From the NCBI RefSeq assembly GCF_012030425.1, contig NZ_JAAUVN010000001.1, positions 1,364,001 to 1,428,000 on the forward strand: a DNA stretch of 64,000 nucleotides, given 5' to 3'. The translations under genes were made by a program, and so were the position numbers. Below, in pieces: positions 25,973-35,271 of the stretch (the stretch's first letter is position 1; each line of letters starts with the position of its first letter). A model generated the notes under the pieces. The model made no database searches. It was not told where the DNA came from and saw only the letters and a list, made by a program, of their open reading frames with translations. The stretch is from Sphingobacterium sp. B16(2022) (GTDB taxonomy: Bacteria > Bacteroidota > Bacteroidia > Sphingobacteriales > Sphingobacteriaceae).

Positions 25973-26749
25973 ATGATTAAAATAGCAACCTATAATATCA
26001 ATGGTATTAATGGCCGTCTACCTGTATTGCTTCGATGGTTAAAGGAGGAATCTCCTGATGTCGTTTGTCTGCAGGAATTAAAGGCTCCACAGGAGCGTTT
26101 TCCTATACAGGCTATTACCGACGCTGGTTACAAGGCAATATGGCATGGTGAAAAAAGCTGGAACGGTGTTGCTGTGCTTTCTAAATACGATATCACAGAA
26201 GTCTCACGCGTATTGCCTGGAGATGAAGACGATACCCATAGCCGATACCTAGAGGTTATTGTCAATCAGCTCGTGATCTGCTGCTTGTACCTGCCTAATG
26301 GGAATCCCTATCCGGGACCAAAGTTCGACTATAAAATGAACTGGATAAAACGGCTAACCAAGCGTACTAAGACCTTGTTAGCGATGGAGATTCCCGTCAT
26401 CCTTATTGGAGATTTTAATATCATTCCGACGGAGATGGATACATATAAACCGGAAAAATACATCGATAATGCTTTGTTCAGAATTGAAGTCAGGAAGGCA
26501 TTTCAGCATCTTATAGCTCAAGGATGGCTGGATACTATCCGGAAATTATTTCCGGATCAGAAGGTATATACCTTCTGGGACTACCTGCGGCATGCTTACA
26601 GCCGCAATGCCGGTCTTCGTTTGGATCATATTTTACTTAGTCCCTTATTGGAAGATAGACTTTTAGAAGGCGGAATCGACCGGCATGTAAGAAGCTGGGA
26701 GAAAACAAGCGACCACGCACCGGTCTGGATATGTTTAAAAGAGCAATAG
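25973..26749 (+). CDS. xthA: Exodeoxyribonuclease III
   Basis: The 258-residue AP endonuclease/3' exonuclease matches the ExoIII family: IATYNINGINGRL at residues 3-15, the metal glutamate in VVCLQELK, the DFNIIPTEMD block, and the C-terminal LRLDHILLS and SDHAPVW motifs. It cuts abasic sites in base-excision repair. Together with tag, ligD and DinB it enriches this region in DNA-repair genes. The following TPR gene starts one base after its stop, suggesting a two-gene operon. Confidence 0.93.
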   Translation: MIKIATYNINGINGRLPVLLRWLKEESPDVVCLQELKAPQERFPIQAITDAGYKAIWHGEKSWNGVAVLSKYDITEVSRVLPGDEDDTHSRYLEVIVNQLVICCLYLPNGNPYPGPKFDYKMNWIKRLTKRTKTLLAMEIPVILIGDFNIIPTEMDTYKPEKYIDNALFRIEVRKAFQHLIAQGWLDTIRKLFPDQKVYTFWDYLRHAYSRNAGLRLDHILLSPLLEDRLLEGGIDRHVRSWEKTSDHAPVWICLKEQ

Positions 26750-26750
26750 T

Positions 26751-27185
26751 ATGAAAGCTATTCGTATTTCTCTTAATGAGCTCATGAAAATAGGTAAACA
26801 GCAAGAAATAGATGGTGATTCTAATGGCGCTATAAAAAGCTATAGGGCAATAATTGGAAAAGATCCATTACATGTGCAGGCATATAATAGACTCATGATT
26901 GTATACCATCGCCAAAAAAAATATAAGATGGAAATCGCTATTATAAAAAAGGCACTTCAAGCTTATGAGAAGGATGTGCGGCAGGATCTTTTAGCTTGGA
27001 AAAGTGAAAATAGTACATCTGCAGCTCTTAGTCACAATTTAGCTAAAGCATTGGGTCTCTTCGATGATAATGGTTTTCCTATTTTCGAAGAACCGCAGAT
27101 AATGCGCTGGCGTAAACGTTTAGCGAACTTGGAGCGGAAAATAAAACCAGAAAATGATCCTCATAAAAAAAAGAAAGTTCGCTAA
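26751..27185 (+). CDS. TPR-like small protein
   Basis: 144 residues with one or two tetratricopeptide units (GKQQEIDGDSNGAIKSYRAIIGKDPLHVQAYNRLMIVYHRQKKYKMEIAIIKKAL) followed by a helical tail and a very basic C-terminus ending in KKKKVR. It begins one base after the exonuclease III stop, so the two are translated from one transcript. TPRs mediate protein contact; the partner is unknown. No signal peptide is seen. Confidence 0.7.
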   Translation: MKAIRISLNELMKIGKQQEIDGDSNGAIKSYRAIIGKDPLHVQAYNRLMIVYHRQKKYKMEIAIIKKALQAYEKDVRQDLLAWKSENSTSAALSHNLAKALGLFDDNGFPIFEEPQIMRWRKRLANLERKIKPENDPHKKKKVR

Positions 27186-27474
27186 AAAAATTAACCTAGC
27201 CACTTAGTATTATTATTACATGGGATCTTAAAAAAGTCCTCAGCTTAGGATCAGTAATATTGGTAGCAAAAACAGTAATATATGTACCTATTAATTGCGG
27301 GTTATTCATGAAATTTGAAATAGGTAGAACAATATTTTTTAGTTATGTGTAACGGTCGCCGTTTAATATAGGCATATGAAAACTTTTAACTGCTTTAATT
27401 TGTTCTAAAGTTATGCTTTGGCTACTTAATTTGTCTTTACTGTTCAATGGTAAGGACAAAAAAATATTCCAATT

Positions 27475-28068
27475 ATGAAGAAAAACAGTAATTTCAGCAG
27501 AAGATTTTTTTTAAAGACCACTGGCGCCCTTACTTTACTGGCGACACTTCCGGCTTCTTTAAAAGCGACCTACCTACAGGTGAAACAATTTATTGTTCCT
27601 GCCAAGCGCACAGTTCCTTTGACGTTACAGGTTAATAAAAAGGCTTACACGCTTGATTCGGATACAAGAACTACCTTGCTGGATCTTTTGCGTGAAAACC
27701 TCGGTCTTACCGGTACAAAGAAAGGTTGCGATCACGGTCAATGTGGCGCCTGTACGGTCCATGTGGATGGCGTAAGGGTTTTAAGCTGCCTGACTCTTTC
27801 TGCCTCTACGGTTGGAAAAGAAGTAACCACGATTGAAGGTATTGCCGATGGTGAACAACTGCATCCGATGCAGGAGGCTTTTATTGCATGTGATGGTTTT
27901 CAATGTGGCTATTGTACACCCGGGCAAATTATGTCGGCTATTGCCTGTGTAAAAGAGGGCCATACGCATTCCGTTGAGGAAATTAAAGAATTTATGAGTG
28001 GCAATCTTTGCCGCTGTGGAGCTTATAACGGTATTGTTGAATCTATTCAAAAAGTAGCGCAATCATGA
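27475..28068 (+). CDS. paoA: Molybdenum hydroxylase [2Fe-2S] subunit, Tat-exported (PaoA-like)
   Basis: The small FeS subunit of a PaoABC-type periplasmic aldehyde oxidoreductase, passing electrons from molybdenum toward FAD. The 197-residue protein has a Tat signal (SRRFFLK at residues 8-14) with a hydrophobic core. It then has a plant-ferredoxin cluster (GCDHGQCGACTVHVDG with a later Cys in VLSC) and a second cluster in the all-alpha domain (FQCGYCTPGQ, LCRCGAYNG). The Tat signal indicates export of the folded complex. It overlaps the next gene at ATGA. The neighbours are the FAD and molybdopterin subunits and XdhC. Confidence 0.92.
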   Translation: MKKNSNFSRRFFLKTTGALTLLATLPASLKATYLQVKQFIVPAKRTVPLTLQVNKKAYTLDSDTRTTLLDLLRENLGLTGTKKGCDHGQCGACTVHVDGVRVLSCLTLSASTVGKEVTTIEGIADGEQLHPMQEAFIACDGFQCGYCTPGQIMSAIACVKEGHTHSVEEIKEFMSGNLCRCGAYNGIVESIQKVAQS

Positions 28069-29042
28069 AACCTTTCGAATTTATAAGAGTAACCAATACC
28101 AAAACTGCACTTTCTCATAAAAAAGATCATGTGCAGTATATCGCGGGCGGAACAAATCTGGTCGATTTGATGAAAAAGAACGTGCATCTTCCGGATACTG
28201 TTGTAGACATTAATGATGCGCTTATTCGTACAATAGATACACATGACAAAAATATTCATATCGGTGCTATGGTTCGCAATACTGAAATTGCGACCGATCC
28301 GAAGGTCTTGAAAGATTTTCCGCTGCTTGCAAAAGCTGTTTTAGCTGGAGCTTCTCCGCAGATCCGAAATATGGCTTCTACAGGAGGTAATATCTTACAA
28401 CGTACCCGTTGTCCATATTTCTACGATACCACGACCGACTGCAATAAGCGTGAGCCGGGTACCGGATGCAGTGCATATGCTGGAGAAAATAGGATGAGCG
28501 CCATAATTGGTTATAGTAAAGATTGTGTTGCTGTACATCCATCTGATCTCTGTGTCGCATTTGTTGCATTGGATGCTGAAGTACACGTGATCACAAAAGA
28601 TCAAAAAGAGAATGTTATACCTTTTCAGGAGTTTCATCGTCTTCCGGGAAATGATCCTCATCTGGACAATAATTTACCGGATCATGCTTTAATTTCATTT
28701 ATTAAAATTTTAGAAAATCCATTTGCGAAACATTGTGCTTATCTTAAGATCAGAGACCGGGCTTCTTATGCCTTTGCTCTGGTTTCGGTAGCCGCTGCAC
28801 TGCACTTGGACGGTGACCGCATTGTTGAAGCGCGGCTGGCCTCTGGTGGTGTAGCACATAAACCTTGGCGCTGGCTGGAAGCTGAAGAGTTCTTGATCGG
28901 TAAAAATGCCACTGCTGCTGTATTTAGCGAGGCCGCCGCCATGATTGTCGCGGATGCGCATCCCTTGGCACAAAATGGTTTTAAAGTAGGCATGCTGAAA
29001 GGTGCTGTGGAATCTGCACTGGCACAATGCCTGCTGGCTTAA
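28065..29042 (+). CDS. paoB: Molybdenum hydroxylase FAD subunit with extra [4Fe-4S] motif (PaoB-like)
   Basis: A 325-residue FAD-binding subunit of the CO-dehydrogenase flavoprotein family (AGGTNLVDLMKKN near the N-terminus, PQIRNMASTGGNILQRTRC). A cysteine insertion CPYFYDTTTDCNKREPGTGC resembles that of E. coli PaoB, where it binds a [4Fe-4S] cluster beside FAD. It has no Tat signal of its own and is likely co-exported with the PaoA-like subunit by hitch-hiking. It starts within the stop codon of the FeS gene, ATGA overlap. Confidence 0.92.
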   Translation: MKPFEFIRVTNTKTALSHKKDHVQYIAGGTNLVDLMKKNVHLPDTVVDINDALIRTIDTHDKNIHIGAMVRNTEIATDPKVLKDFPLLAKAVLAGASPQIRNMASTGGNILQRTRCPYFYDTTTDCNKREPGTGCSAYAGENRMSAIIGYSKDCVAVHPSDLCVAFVALDAEVHVITKDQKENVIPFQEFHRLPGNDPHLDNNLPDHALISFIKILENPFAKHCAYLKIRDRASYAFALVSVAAALHLDGDRIVEARLASGGVAHKPWRWLEAEEFLIGKNATAAVFSEAAAMIVADAHPLAQNGFKVGMLKGAVESALAQCLLA

Positions 29043-29103
29043 TCTGTAGCAAGGAATAACGTTTTTTAATAAAAATGAATGGGTTTTTACAAAATAATGT
29101 AAA

Positions 29104-31311
29104 ATGAAAGACTTGAATCAACAAAATATAACCATACCTGAAGGGCGCGTCGAAGCACGGGATAAAGTGATCGGGAAAGGAAAATATGCAGCGGAATATG
29201 CGGTGGATAAGATGTGCTATGCTGTTTTGGTAGGAAGTACTGTACCTAGTGGTAAAATTAAAAATATTGATCTGTCCAAAGCAAAACAAGTAAAATCTGT
29301 ACTTGGTTTTGTATCCCATCTGGAAAAACCTGCTGTTCCTGGTTTTGCGACGGAGGCGTTGATTAAAGAATCGCGTTTTGGTCTTCCTGTATTTCATACA
29401 GACACCATTTATTTTAAGGGACAGCCGGTTGTATTGGTTATGGCGGAGACACTTGAGGATGCCACTTATGCGGCATCGCTGGTAGAGGTGCAGTATGAAA
29501 AGACAAAATTTAATGTTGATTTTGACTCTACCTACGCACAGATCCCACTGCACGAAGCGGGTAAAGAACGCGGAAATCTCGAGAGCTGGCAAGATGCACC
29601 TCATGTGGTGGAGGCCGAATATGAAATTAAAACGGAGGTACATCACCCCATGGAAATGCATGCCACGATCGCTGCATGGACTGGTACCGATCATCTCAAA
29701 CTTTACGACAAGACACAGGGAGTGAATAATGTACAACAGGTGATCGCACCTTTATTTAATCTGAAAAAGGAACAAGTGGAGGTCATGAGCGAATTTGTCG
29801 GCGGTGGTTTTGGATCTGGTCTTCGGGTGTGGCCACATGTACTGGCTACCGTTATGGCAGCCAAACAGGTGGGACGTCCCGTGAAATTAATGCTGACAAG
29901 ACCGCAGATGTTTATCGGTACCGGTTATCGTCCTGCTTCCTGGCAGAAAATTAAGCTTGGAGCAGATGATCAGGGGAAATTTATGGGTATCCATCATCAG
30001 GCCCGTAATGAAACATCGTTATATGAACGGTTTTCAGATCAGATCACACGGATAACGCGTCTGATTTATGATTTTGAACATCTTAAGACTGAGGATGCAC
30101 TAGTGCCGTTAAATATCAATGCAGCGACCTGGATGCGTGGTCCCGGTGATTGTACGGGAGATTTTGCAGTTGAATGTGCCATCGATGAATTGAGCTATAA
30201 ATTGAATATAGATCCCGTAGCGATCCGAGCAAAAAATATTGCTGTAACGCATCATCCGGATTCTAAATTACCCTGGTCATCAAATTATTTAGTAGATTGT
30301 ATGAACTTAGGTGCCCAGCGTATCGGTTGGGAAAAGCGGAATCCACAACCTAATAGCATGCAGGAAGGCGACTGGCATATTGGCTACGGGATGTCTGTGG
30401 GAATGTGGAATGCCGGAAGAAATAAAACGAGTGCCGCCATAAAAATGAAAAAAGATGGAAGTCTGATCATTCAGACTGCAATGACCGATATCGGTACAGG
30501 AACAGGGACGGGTATGAAAAATATTGCCCATGAGATAACCGGGATTCCGAAAAATAAAATAACAATCGAACTTGGTCATTCAAATCTCCCTCCAGCGCCC
30601 AGCCAAGGTGGAAGTACTGGAATGTCTTCTGTAAGCGGGGCTGTTGTGGAAGCAGTCCGTCTGCTGAAAGAAAAGCTGTTAGCCTATGCCGCTAAACAAG
30701 ACCAAAGGTTCAAGGATGTACAGGAAGATGTCTTAGTGCTGTCTGAAACTGGTTTGTCTTTGAAAAATGATACAACTGCAACTATTCCTTTGGATACCTT
30801 GTGGAAGCAAAATAACTTAGATGAATTAGTGGTAGAAGCGACCTCAGGTCCCGGTGAAGAGCGTAAGAAATATGCTTTTTGCTCTTCTGCTGCTCATTTT
30901 TGCCAAGTAAGGGTCAATGTGAAAACGGGAAAGGTCATGGTGACAAAAATGGTCTGTGTGGCCGATGGAGGTAAAATTGTGAATGAAAAAGCGGCAGCCA
31001 ACCAGATGTCAGGTGCAGCTGTCGGCGGCATCGGAATGGCACTTATGGAAGAGCGCCTGCTGGATACGCGGATCGGTGGAGCTATTGCTGATGATCTGGC
31101 AGGCTATCATTTTCCGGTTAATGCCGATGCACCAATAATTGATGTCAGTTTTATCGGTAAATCAGATCCTTTTATCAACCCGACTGGGGCTAAAGGTTTA
31201 GGTGAGGTGGGAATTATTGGAACGGCCGCTGCAATTGCGAATGCCATTTATAATGCTACGGGCAAAAGATTACGCAGTTTACCCATTACTCCAGATAAAA
31301 TATTAAGTTAA
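29104..31311 (+). CDS. paoC: Molybdopterin-binding subunit of aldehyde oxidoreductase (PaoC-like)
   Basis: The 735-residue large catalytic subunit of the xanthine-oxidase family. Domains: an N-terminal aldehyde-oxidase a/b hammerhead (about 10-120) and the molybdopterin-binding part with EFVGGGFGSGLRVWPH. The active-site glutamate is in GAKGLGEVG near the C-terminus, where the family's catalytic base lies. Its substrate is most likely an aldehyde if it follows PaoC, but the family also contains other hydroxylases. It is followed after 71 bases by XdhC, whose job is to mature this subunit. Confidence 0.92.
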   Translation: MKDLNQQNITIPEGRVEARDKVIGKGKYAAEYAVDKMCYAVLVGSTVPSGKIKNIDLSKAKQVKSVLGFVSHLEKPAVPGFATEALIKESRFGLPVFHTDTIYFKGQPVVLVMAETLEDATYAASLVEVQYEKTKFNVDFDSTYAQIPLHEAGKERGNLESWQDAPHVVEAEYEIKTEVHHPMEMHATIAAWTGTDHLKLYDKTQGVNNVQQVIAPLFNLKKEQVEVMSEFVGGGFGSGLRVWPHVLATVMAAKQVGRPVKLMLTRPQMFIGTGYRPASWQKIKLGADDQGKFMGIHHQARNETSLYERFSDQITRITRLIYDFEHLKTEDALVPLNINAATWMRGPGDCTGDFAVECAIDELSYKLNIDPVAIRAKNIAVTHHPDSKLPWSSNYLVDCMNLGAQRIGWEKRNPQPNSMQEGDWHIGYGMSVGMWNAGRNKTSAAIKMKKDGSLIIQTAMTDIGTGTGTGMKNIAHEITGIPKNKITIELGHSNLPPAPSQGGSTGMSSVSGAVVEAVRLLKEKLLAYAAKQDQRFKDVQEDVLVLSETGLSLKNDTTATIPLDTLWKQNNLDELVVEATSGPGEERKKYAFCSSAAHFCQVRVNVKTGKVMVTKMVCVADGGKIVNEKAAANQMSGAAVGGIGMALMEERLLDTRIGGAIADDLAGYHFPVNADAPIIDVSFIGKSDPFINPTGAKGLGEVGIIGTAAAIANAIYNATGKRLRSLPITPDKILS

Positions 31312-31382
31312 TCAAACACCTTAATTGATGTTGTTTAAATTTTTGTAAAATAAGTGTTTAACGAGTTATTGAATTTTGTTTG

Positions 31383-32513
31383 ATGAGTGAATTAAAAACC
31401 ATAATTGCCGCATACGATACCGCTGAATCGCAGGGTTATAAAACGGTGCTGGCTACCGTTGTTAAGGTAGAGGGTTCATCCTACCGGATGCCAGGTGCAC
31501 GCATGCTGGTATCTGAATATGGAGAGATGACTGGAGCGATCAGTGGGGGATGTCTCGAAGGTGATGCACTCCGCAGGGCGATGCTAGCGCTCCAGCAGCA
31601 AACTAATAAATTGGTAACTTATGATACCACAAATGAAGCCGATGCAACCCTCGGTATACAATTGGGCTGTAATGGTATTGTACATCTACTATTTGAATAT
31701 ATTGACCCGAGCGATCCTCAAAATCCGATTGCCTTATTAAAAAAAACAACCGATAAACGGGTACCAGCACTTGTGGTCACGATCTGCTCATTGGATCGCT
31801 ATGCTGAGCAGCCCGGTACATGTGGTATACGACTGGAAAATGAAACCGTTTTAAGAACCAATCCGCTTATTGCAGGTGAAGATATGCTTGCTTATATGGA
31901 GCAGGTAAGCAGAAGTAAGGCCACGATGCGAACGGTTTTAGAATATAAAAATGTGGATTATGAGCTATTATTGGAATACCATATTCCGCCAATTCATATG
32001 GTCATTGTGGGGGCAGGAAATGATGCACAACCGGTAGCTGCGATGGCGGCTATGCTTGGCTGGGAAGTAAGCATTGTTGATGGTAGGGCCAGTCACACAG
32101 CAGTTGATCGTTTTCCTGCAGCAAAACAAGTGATCACTGCAGCTGCCAGTGAGTTTCTGCATCAGATCGATATCGATGCCTATACCGCAGTGGTTTTAAT
32201 GTCGCACAATTTTAATTATGACAAAGATGTTCTCAAGCATTTACTACAGACATCTGTTTCTTATATTGGCTTATTAGGACCTAAAAAAAGGTTTCAACGT
32301 TTGCTTAACACATTACAAGAAGATGGTTGCATCATAGAAGAAGCTCAGCTGGCAAAAATGCATGGCCCTGTCGGTCTTGATATCGGAGCTGAAACTTCGG
32401 CAGAGATAGCACTCTCGATTATTGCGGAGGTCAAATCTTTTTTACACAGCCGATCTGCTGCATCTCTTCGTGACCTCGCAGCTAAGATGCACGAGAATAT
32501 TCCAATCCTTTAA
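31383..32513 (+). CDS. XdhC-family molybdenum cofactor chaperone
   Basis: XdhC/PaoD-type proteins bind Moco, promote its sulfuration and insert it into xanthine-dehydrogenase-family enzymes. The 376-residue protein has the typical two halves: an N-terminal XdhC/CoxI region (VLATVVKVEGSSYRMPGARMLV, GAISGGCLEGD) and a C-terminal Rossmann region (MVIVGAGNDAQPVAAMA, YIGLLGPKKR, GPVGLDIGAETSAEIALSI). The start used is ATG 31383; a TTG three bases earlier is unlikely. It heads the Moco operon and follows the PaoC-like gene. Confidence 0.9.
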   Translation: MSELKTIIAAYDTAESQGYKTVLATVVKVEGSSYRMPGARMLVSEYGEMTGAISGGCLEGDALRRAMLALQQQTNKLVTYDTTNEADATLGIQLGCNGIVHLLFEYIDPSDPQNPIALLKKTTDKRVPALVVTICSLDRYAEQPGTCGIRLENETVLRTNPLIAGEDMLAYMEQVSRSKATMRTVLEYKNVDYELLLEYHIPPIHMVIVGAGNDAQPVAAMAAMLGWEVSIVDGRASHTAVDRFPAAKQVITAAASEFLHQIDIDAYTAVVLMSHNFNYDKDVLKHLLQTSVSYIGLLGPKKRFQRLLNTLQEDGCIIEEAQLAKMHGPVGLDIGAETSAEIALSIIAEVKSFLHSRSAASLRDLAAKMHENIPIL

Positions 32514-32521
32514 TCATTATT

Positions 32522-33502
32522 ATGCTATTCGATAAATTTGGCCGTCAACATACTTATCTCCGTATATCGCTTACGGACAATTGCAATCTGCGCTGTTTTT
32601 ACTGTATGCCCGAAGAGGAATATGCCTTTGCGGCACATGCCAAACTGATGCAGCCCGATGAAATCTTAGCGATCGCTAAGACTTTTGTATCGCAGGGAAT
32701 TACGAAAATACGCTTAACCGGTGGGGAGCCTTTTGTACGTAAAGATGCAGCTCTGATTTTAGCAGGACTGGCCACTTTACCGGTAGAACTGACCTGTACC
32801 ACCAATGGGGTAAGGGTGGATGCTTTAATGCCCATGATCAAAGCGGCCAATTTTAGCAGTATCAACATCAGTCTAGATACCTTAAATGCCGAAAAATTCC
32901 ATAAGATAACAGGTAGAAATCTTTTTGACCGTGTTTGGTCAAATATTGGCCTATTGTTAGCGTCCGGCATAACCTGTAAATTGAATGTGGTGGTAATGAA
33001 AGGGCTGAACGATAATGAAATCACTGATTTTGTCGCGCTTACTGAAAAATGGCCATTAGAGGTTCGTTTTATTGAATTTATGCCTTTTTCTGGTAATAAA
33101 TGGACCAATAACCAGGTGTTTACTTTACGGGAAATAAAAGATGTGATCCAAAAAAGTTATACCATCCACGAACAGGTGGGGAGTATACACGATACAGCAA
33201 AACATTTTCATATCGCAGGCCACCGCGGATCATTCGCCGTCATCAGTACCATGAGCGAACCTTTTTGTGCAGGCTGCAACCGGATCCGTTTAACGGCAGA
33301 TGGTAAATTGAAAAATTGTCTCTTTTCTACTCATGAAACGGACTTACTTACCGCCCATCGGCTGGGACAGCCTATATTACCGTTGATTCAAGCGAATATC
33401 CAGGCAAAGGCTTTTGCTCTAGGGGGCCAATTAGCCACTGATTTTACGCAAATAGATGCGGATAAATTACAAAATAGAAGTATGATAACTATTGGAGGAT
33501 AA
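32522..33502 (+). CDS. moaA: GTP 3',8-cyclase MoaA
   Basis: The first enzyme of molybdopterin synthesis, a radical-SAM protein that converts GTP with MoaC into cyclic pyranopterin monophosphate. The 326-residue sequence has the N-terminal [4Fe-4S] motif CNLRCFYC (Cys21, 25, 28), the second cluster near the C-terminus (CAGCNRIRLTADGKLKNC), and the required C-terminal GG. It is cytoplasmic. Its stop overlaps the start of the next gene by one base (TAATG), indicating translational coupling. Confidence 0.97.
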   Translation: MLFDKFGRQHTYLRISLTDNCNLRCFYCMPEEEYAFAAHAKLMQPDEILAIAKTFVSQGITKIRLTGGEPFVRKDAALILAGLATLPVELTCTTNGVRVDALMPMIKAANFSSINISLDTLNAEKFHKITGRNLFDRVWSNIGLLLASGITCKLNVVVMKGLNDNEITDFVALTEKWPLEVRFIEFMPFSGNKWTNNQVFTLREIKDVIQKSYTIHEQVGSIHDTAKHFHIAGHRGSFAVISTMSEPFCAGCNRIRLTADGKLKNCLFSTHETDLLTAHRLGQPILPLIQANIQAKAFALGGQLATDFTQIDADKLQNRSMITIGG

Positions 33503-35265
33503 TGCAGGATACAGGTATAATAATATTAGCAGCGGGTAGTTCCTCACGCTTAGGGACTGCAAAACAACTTCTGGATTATCAGCATAAGCCATTAGTTCAA
33601 CATGCTGTAGAACAGGCGCTGTCGAGTGACCCTGCTTGTGTGATCGTAGTGGTGGGCGCTGATGCCGAGGCCGTTGCAGGAATACTTGTTGACCATGATC
33701 TAAAGATCTGTTACAATGATGATTGGTCTACAGGAATGGCCTCGTCTATCAGGAAAGGAATAGAGGCGTTATTAAACGATCATCCATTGTTAACTCGGTG
33801 CATCTTTTCAGTATGTGATCAGCCCTTTCTTGAGGCTCATCATTTTATGCAATTGCATGAAAATCAGTTGGAAAGTCAGAAAGGGATTATTGCATCGGCC
33901 TATGCGGATACCTTGGGCGTGCCGGTGCTGTTCAGTAACTTTTATTTTCCATTATTACAGCAGTTGCAGGGAGATCAGGGTGCTAAAAAAATCATAGCCG
34001 CATATCCTGATGATGTTGTTGCAGTTGCTTTTGATAAGGGATCAGTCGACATTGATGAACCTGCTGATTTAAGATATTTAATACAGGAAATGGTTTCAGT
34101 ATCGGAAGCAAAAGCGATCATTAAAAAACATGCCCATTTTGTTCGCACTGGAATAAAAACTTTATCTGAGTCTTTAGGATATACTGTTGCAGAGCAGATT
34201 ATATCAAAATATGATATTCCTGGTTTTAGGCAGTCTTCGATGGATGGCTATGCGTTGAAATTTGAGGACCACAATAACCGATTGGAAATTGTGGGCGAAA
34301 TGCGTGCTGGAAAACAGTCGGATGTAACGCTATTGTCCGGACAGGCGATGCGCGTCTTTACGGGTGCACCCATACCAACGGCGGCAGATACCGTGGTCAT
34401 GCAGGAACGGGTATATCGCGAAGGAGATTGGATCACGGTTGCTGATGAGCAATTAACTCTTGGCATGCATGTCCGTGAAAAAGGTAGCGAAGCCACAAAA
34501 GGCACATTGGCCCTTGCACAGGGAACTGTATTGACGCCTGCTGCACTGGGTTTTTTAGCAGGTATCGGCTGTGAGAAGCTGCTGATTTTTGAACCGCCAA
34601 AAGTAGCCATCATTGTGACAGGTGATGAACTGAAGGAATTGGGTCAGCCACTTTTCTTTGGACAGGTATACGACTCAAACTCGATTCAACTACGTGCTGC
34701 ACTTCAAAAAGCAGGTATCGAAACGGTTCAGGTTTTTCACGCTACAGATGATCCTGCCGCATTGGAAAAGATCTTGGGACAGGCATTGTTAGCTTCGGAT
34801 CTGGTGCTGCTGGTGGGAGGCGTGAGTGTGGGTGATTATGATTTTGTGGTGCAAAGTGCTCTGGCGCAGTCGGTGCGGCCTCATTTTCATAAAGTGAAAC
34901 AGAAACCAGGAAAACCATTGTTTTTTGGAACTAAGGATGAAACAGTGGTTTTCGGATTGCCAGGAAATCCTTCTTCAGCGCTAACCTGTTTCTACCTGTA
35001 TGTTTTACCGGCTATTGACCGGATGATGCAACGAGCTGATTCCGTTTGCTACAGCAAAGCCGTGACTACCGTTGATTATCCAAAAAACAGTGGATTAACA
35101 CATTTTATAAAAGCTCATTTAATGGACGGTAGGGTATTGCCCCTGCATGCGCAGGAATCTTATCGTCTACAATCTTATGCCCAGGCCAATTGCCTGCTCG
35201 TGATACCGGAAGAATCTACTGGTATTGTGGCAGGTGAAGAAGTCCAAGTAATCGTATTGCTTTAA
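33502..35265 (+). CDS. MocA-like nucleotidyltransferase / MoeA fusion
   Basis: A 587-residue fusion of two Moco enzymes. Residues 1-195 are a MobA/MocA-type nucleotidyltransferase (IILAAGSSSRLGTAKQLLD, VCDQPFL), best viewed as a MocA that makes the cytosine dinucleotide cofactor. Residues from Met197 (nt 34090) on are MoeA, which inserts molybdate into molybdopterin: FRQSSMDGYAL, IVTGDELKELG, LVGGVSVGDYDFV and the FGLPGNPSSALTCF block. MocA-type chemistry fits the neighbouring PaoABC enzyme, which in E. coli needs the cytosine form. The fusion would couple molybdenum insertion to nucleotide attachment. MocA against MobA specificity is an inference. Confidence 0.9.
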   Translation: MQDTGIIILAAGSSSRLGTAKQLLDYQHKPLVQHAVEQALSSDPACVIVVVGADAEAVAGILVDHDLKICYNDDWSTGMASSIRKGIEALLNDHPLLTRCIFSVCDQPFLEAHHFMQLHENQLESQKGIIASAYADTLGVPVLFSNFYFPLLQQLQGDQGAKKIIAAYPDDVVAVAFDKGSVDIDEPADLRYLIQEMVSVSEAKAIIKKHAHFVRTGIKTLSESLGYTVAEQIISKYDIPGFRQSSMDGYALKFEDHNNRLEIVGEMRAGKQSDVTLLSGQAMRVFTGAPIPTAADTVVMQERVYREGDWITVADEQLTLGMHVREKGSEATKGTLALAQGTVLTPAALGFLAGIGCEKLLIFEPPKVAIIVTGDELKELGQPLFFGQVYDSNSIQLRAALQKAGIETVQVFHATDDPAALEKILGQALLASDLVLLVGGVSVGDYDFVVQSALAQSVRPHFHKVKQKPGKPLFFGTKDETVVFGLPGNPSSALTCFYLYVLPAIDRMMQRADSVCYSKAVTTVDYPKNSGLTHFIKAHLMDGRVLPLHAQESYRLQSYAQANCLLVIPEESTGIVAGEEVQVIVLL

Positions 35266-35271
35266 AAATCT

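Noticed and set aside
28981..29736. 251-codon open frame opposite the PaoC-like gene
   Set aside because: It lies fully antisense to a well-supported molybdopterin subunit, has no domain, and its composition (His/Phe/Cys-rich) is that of a shadow frame.
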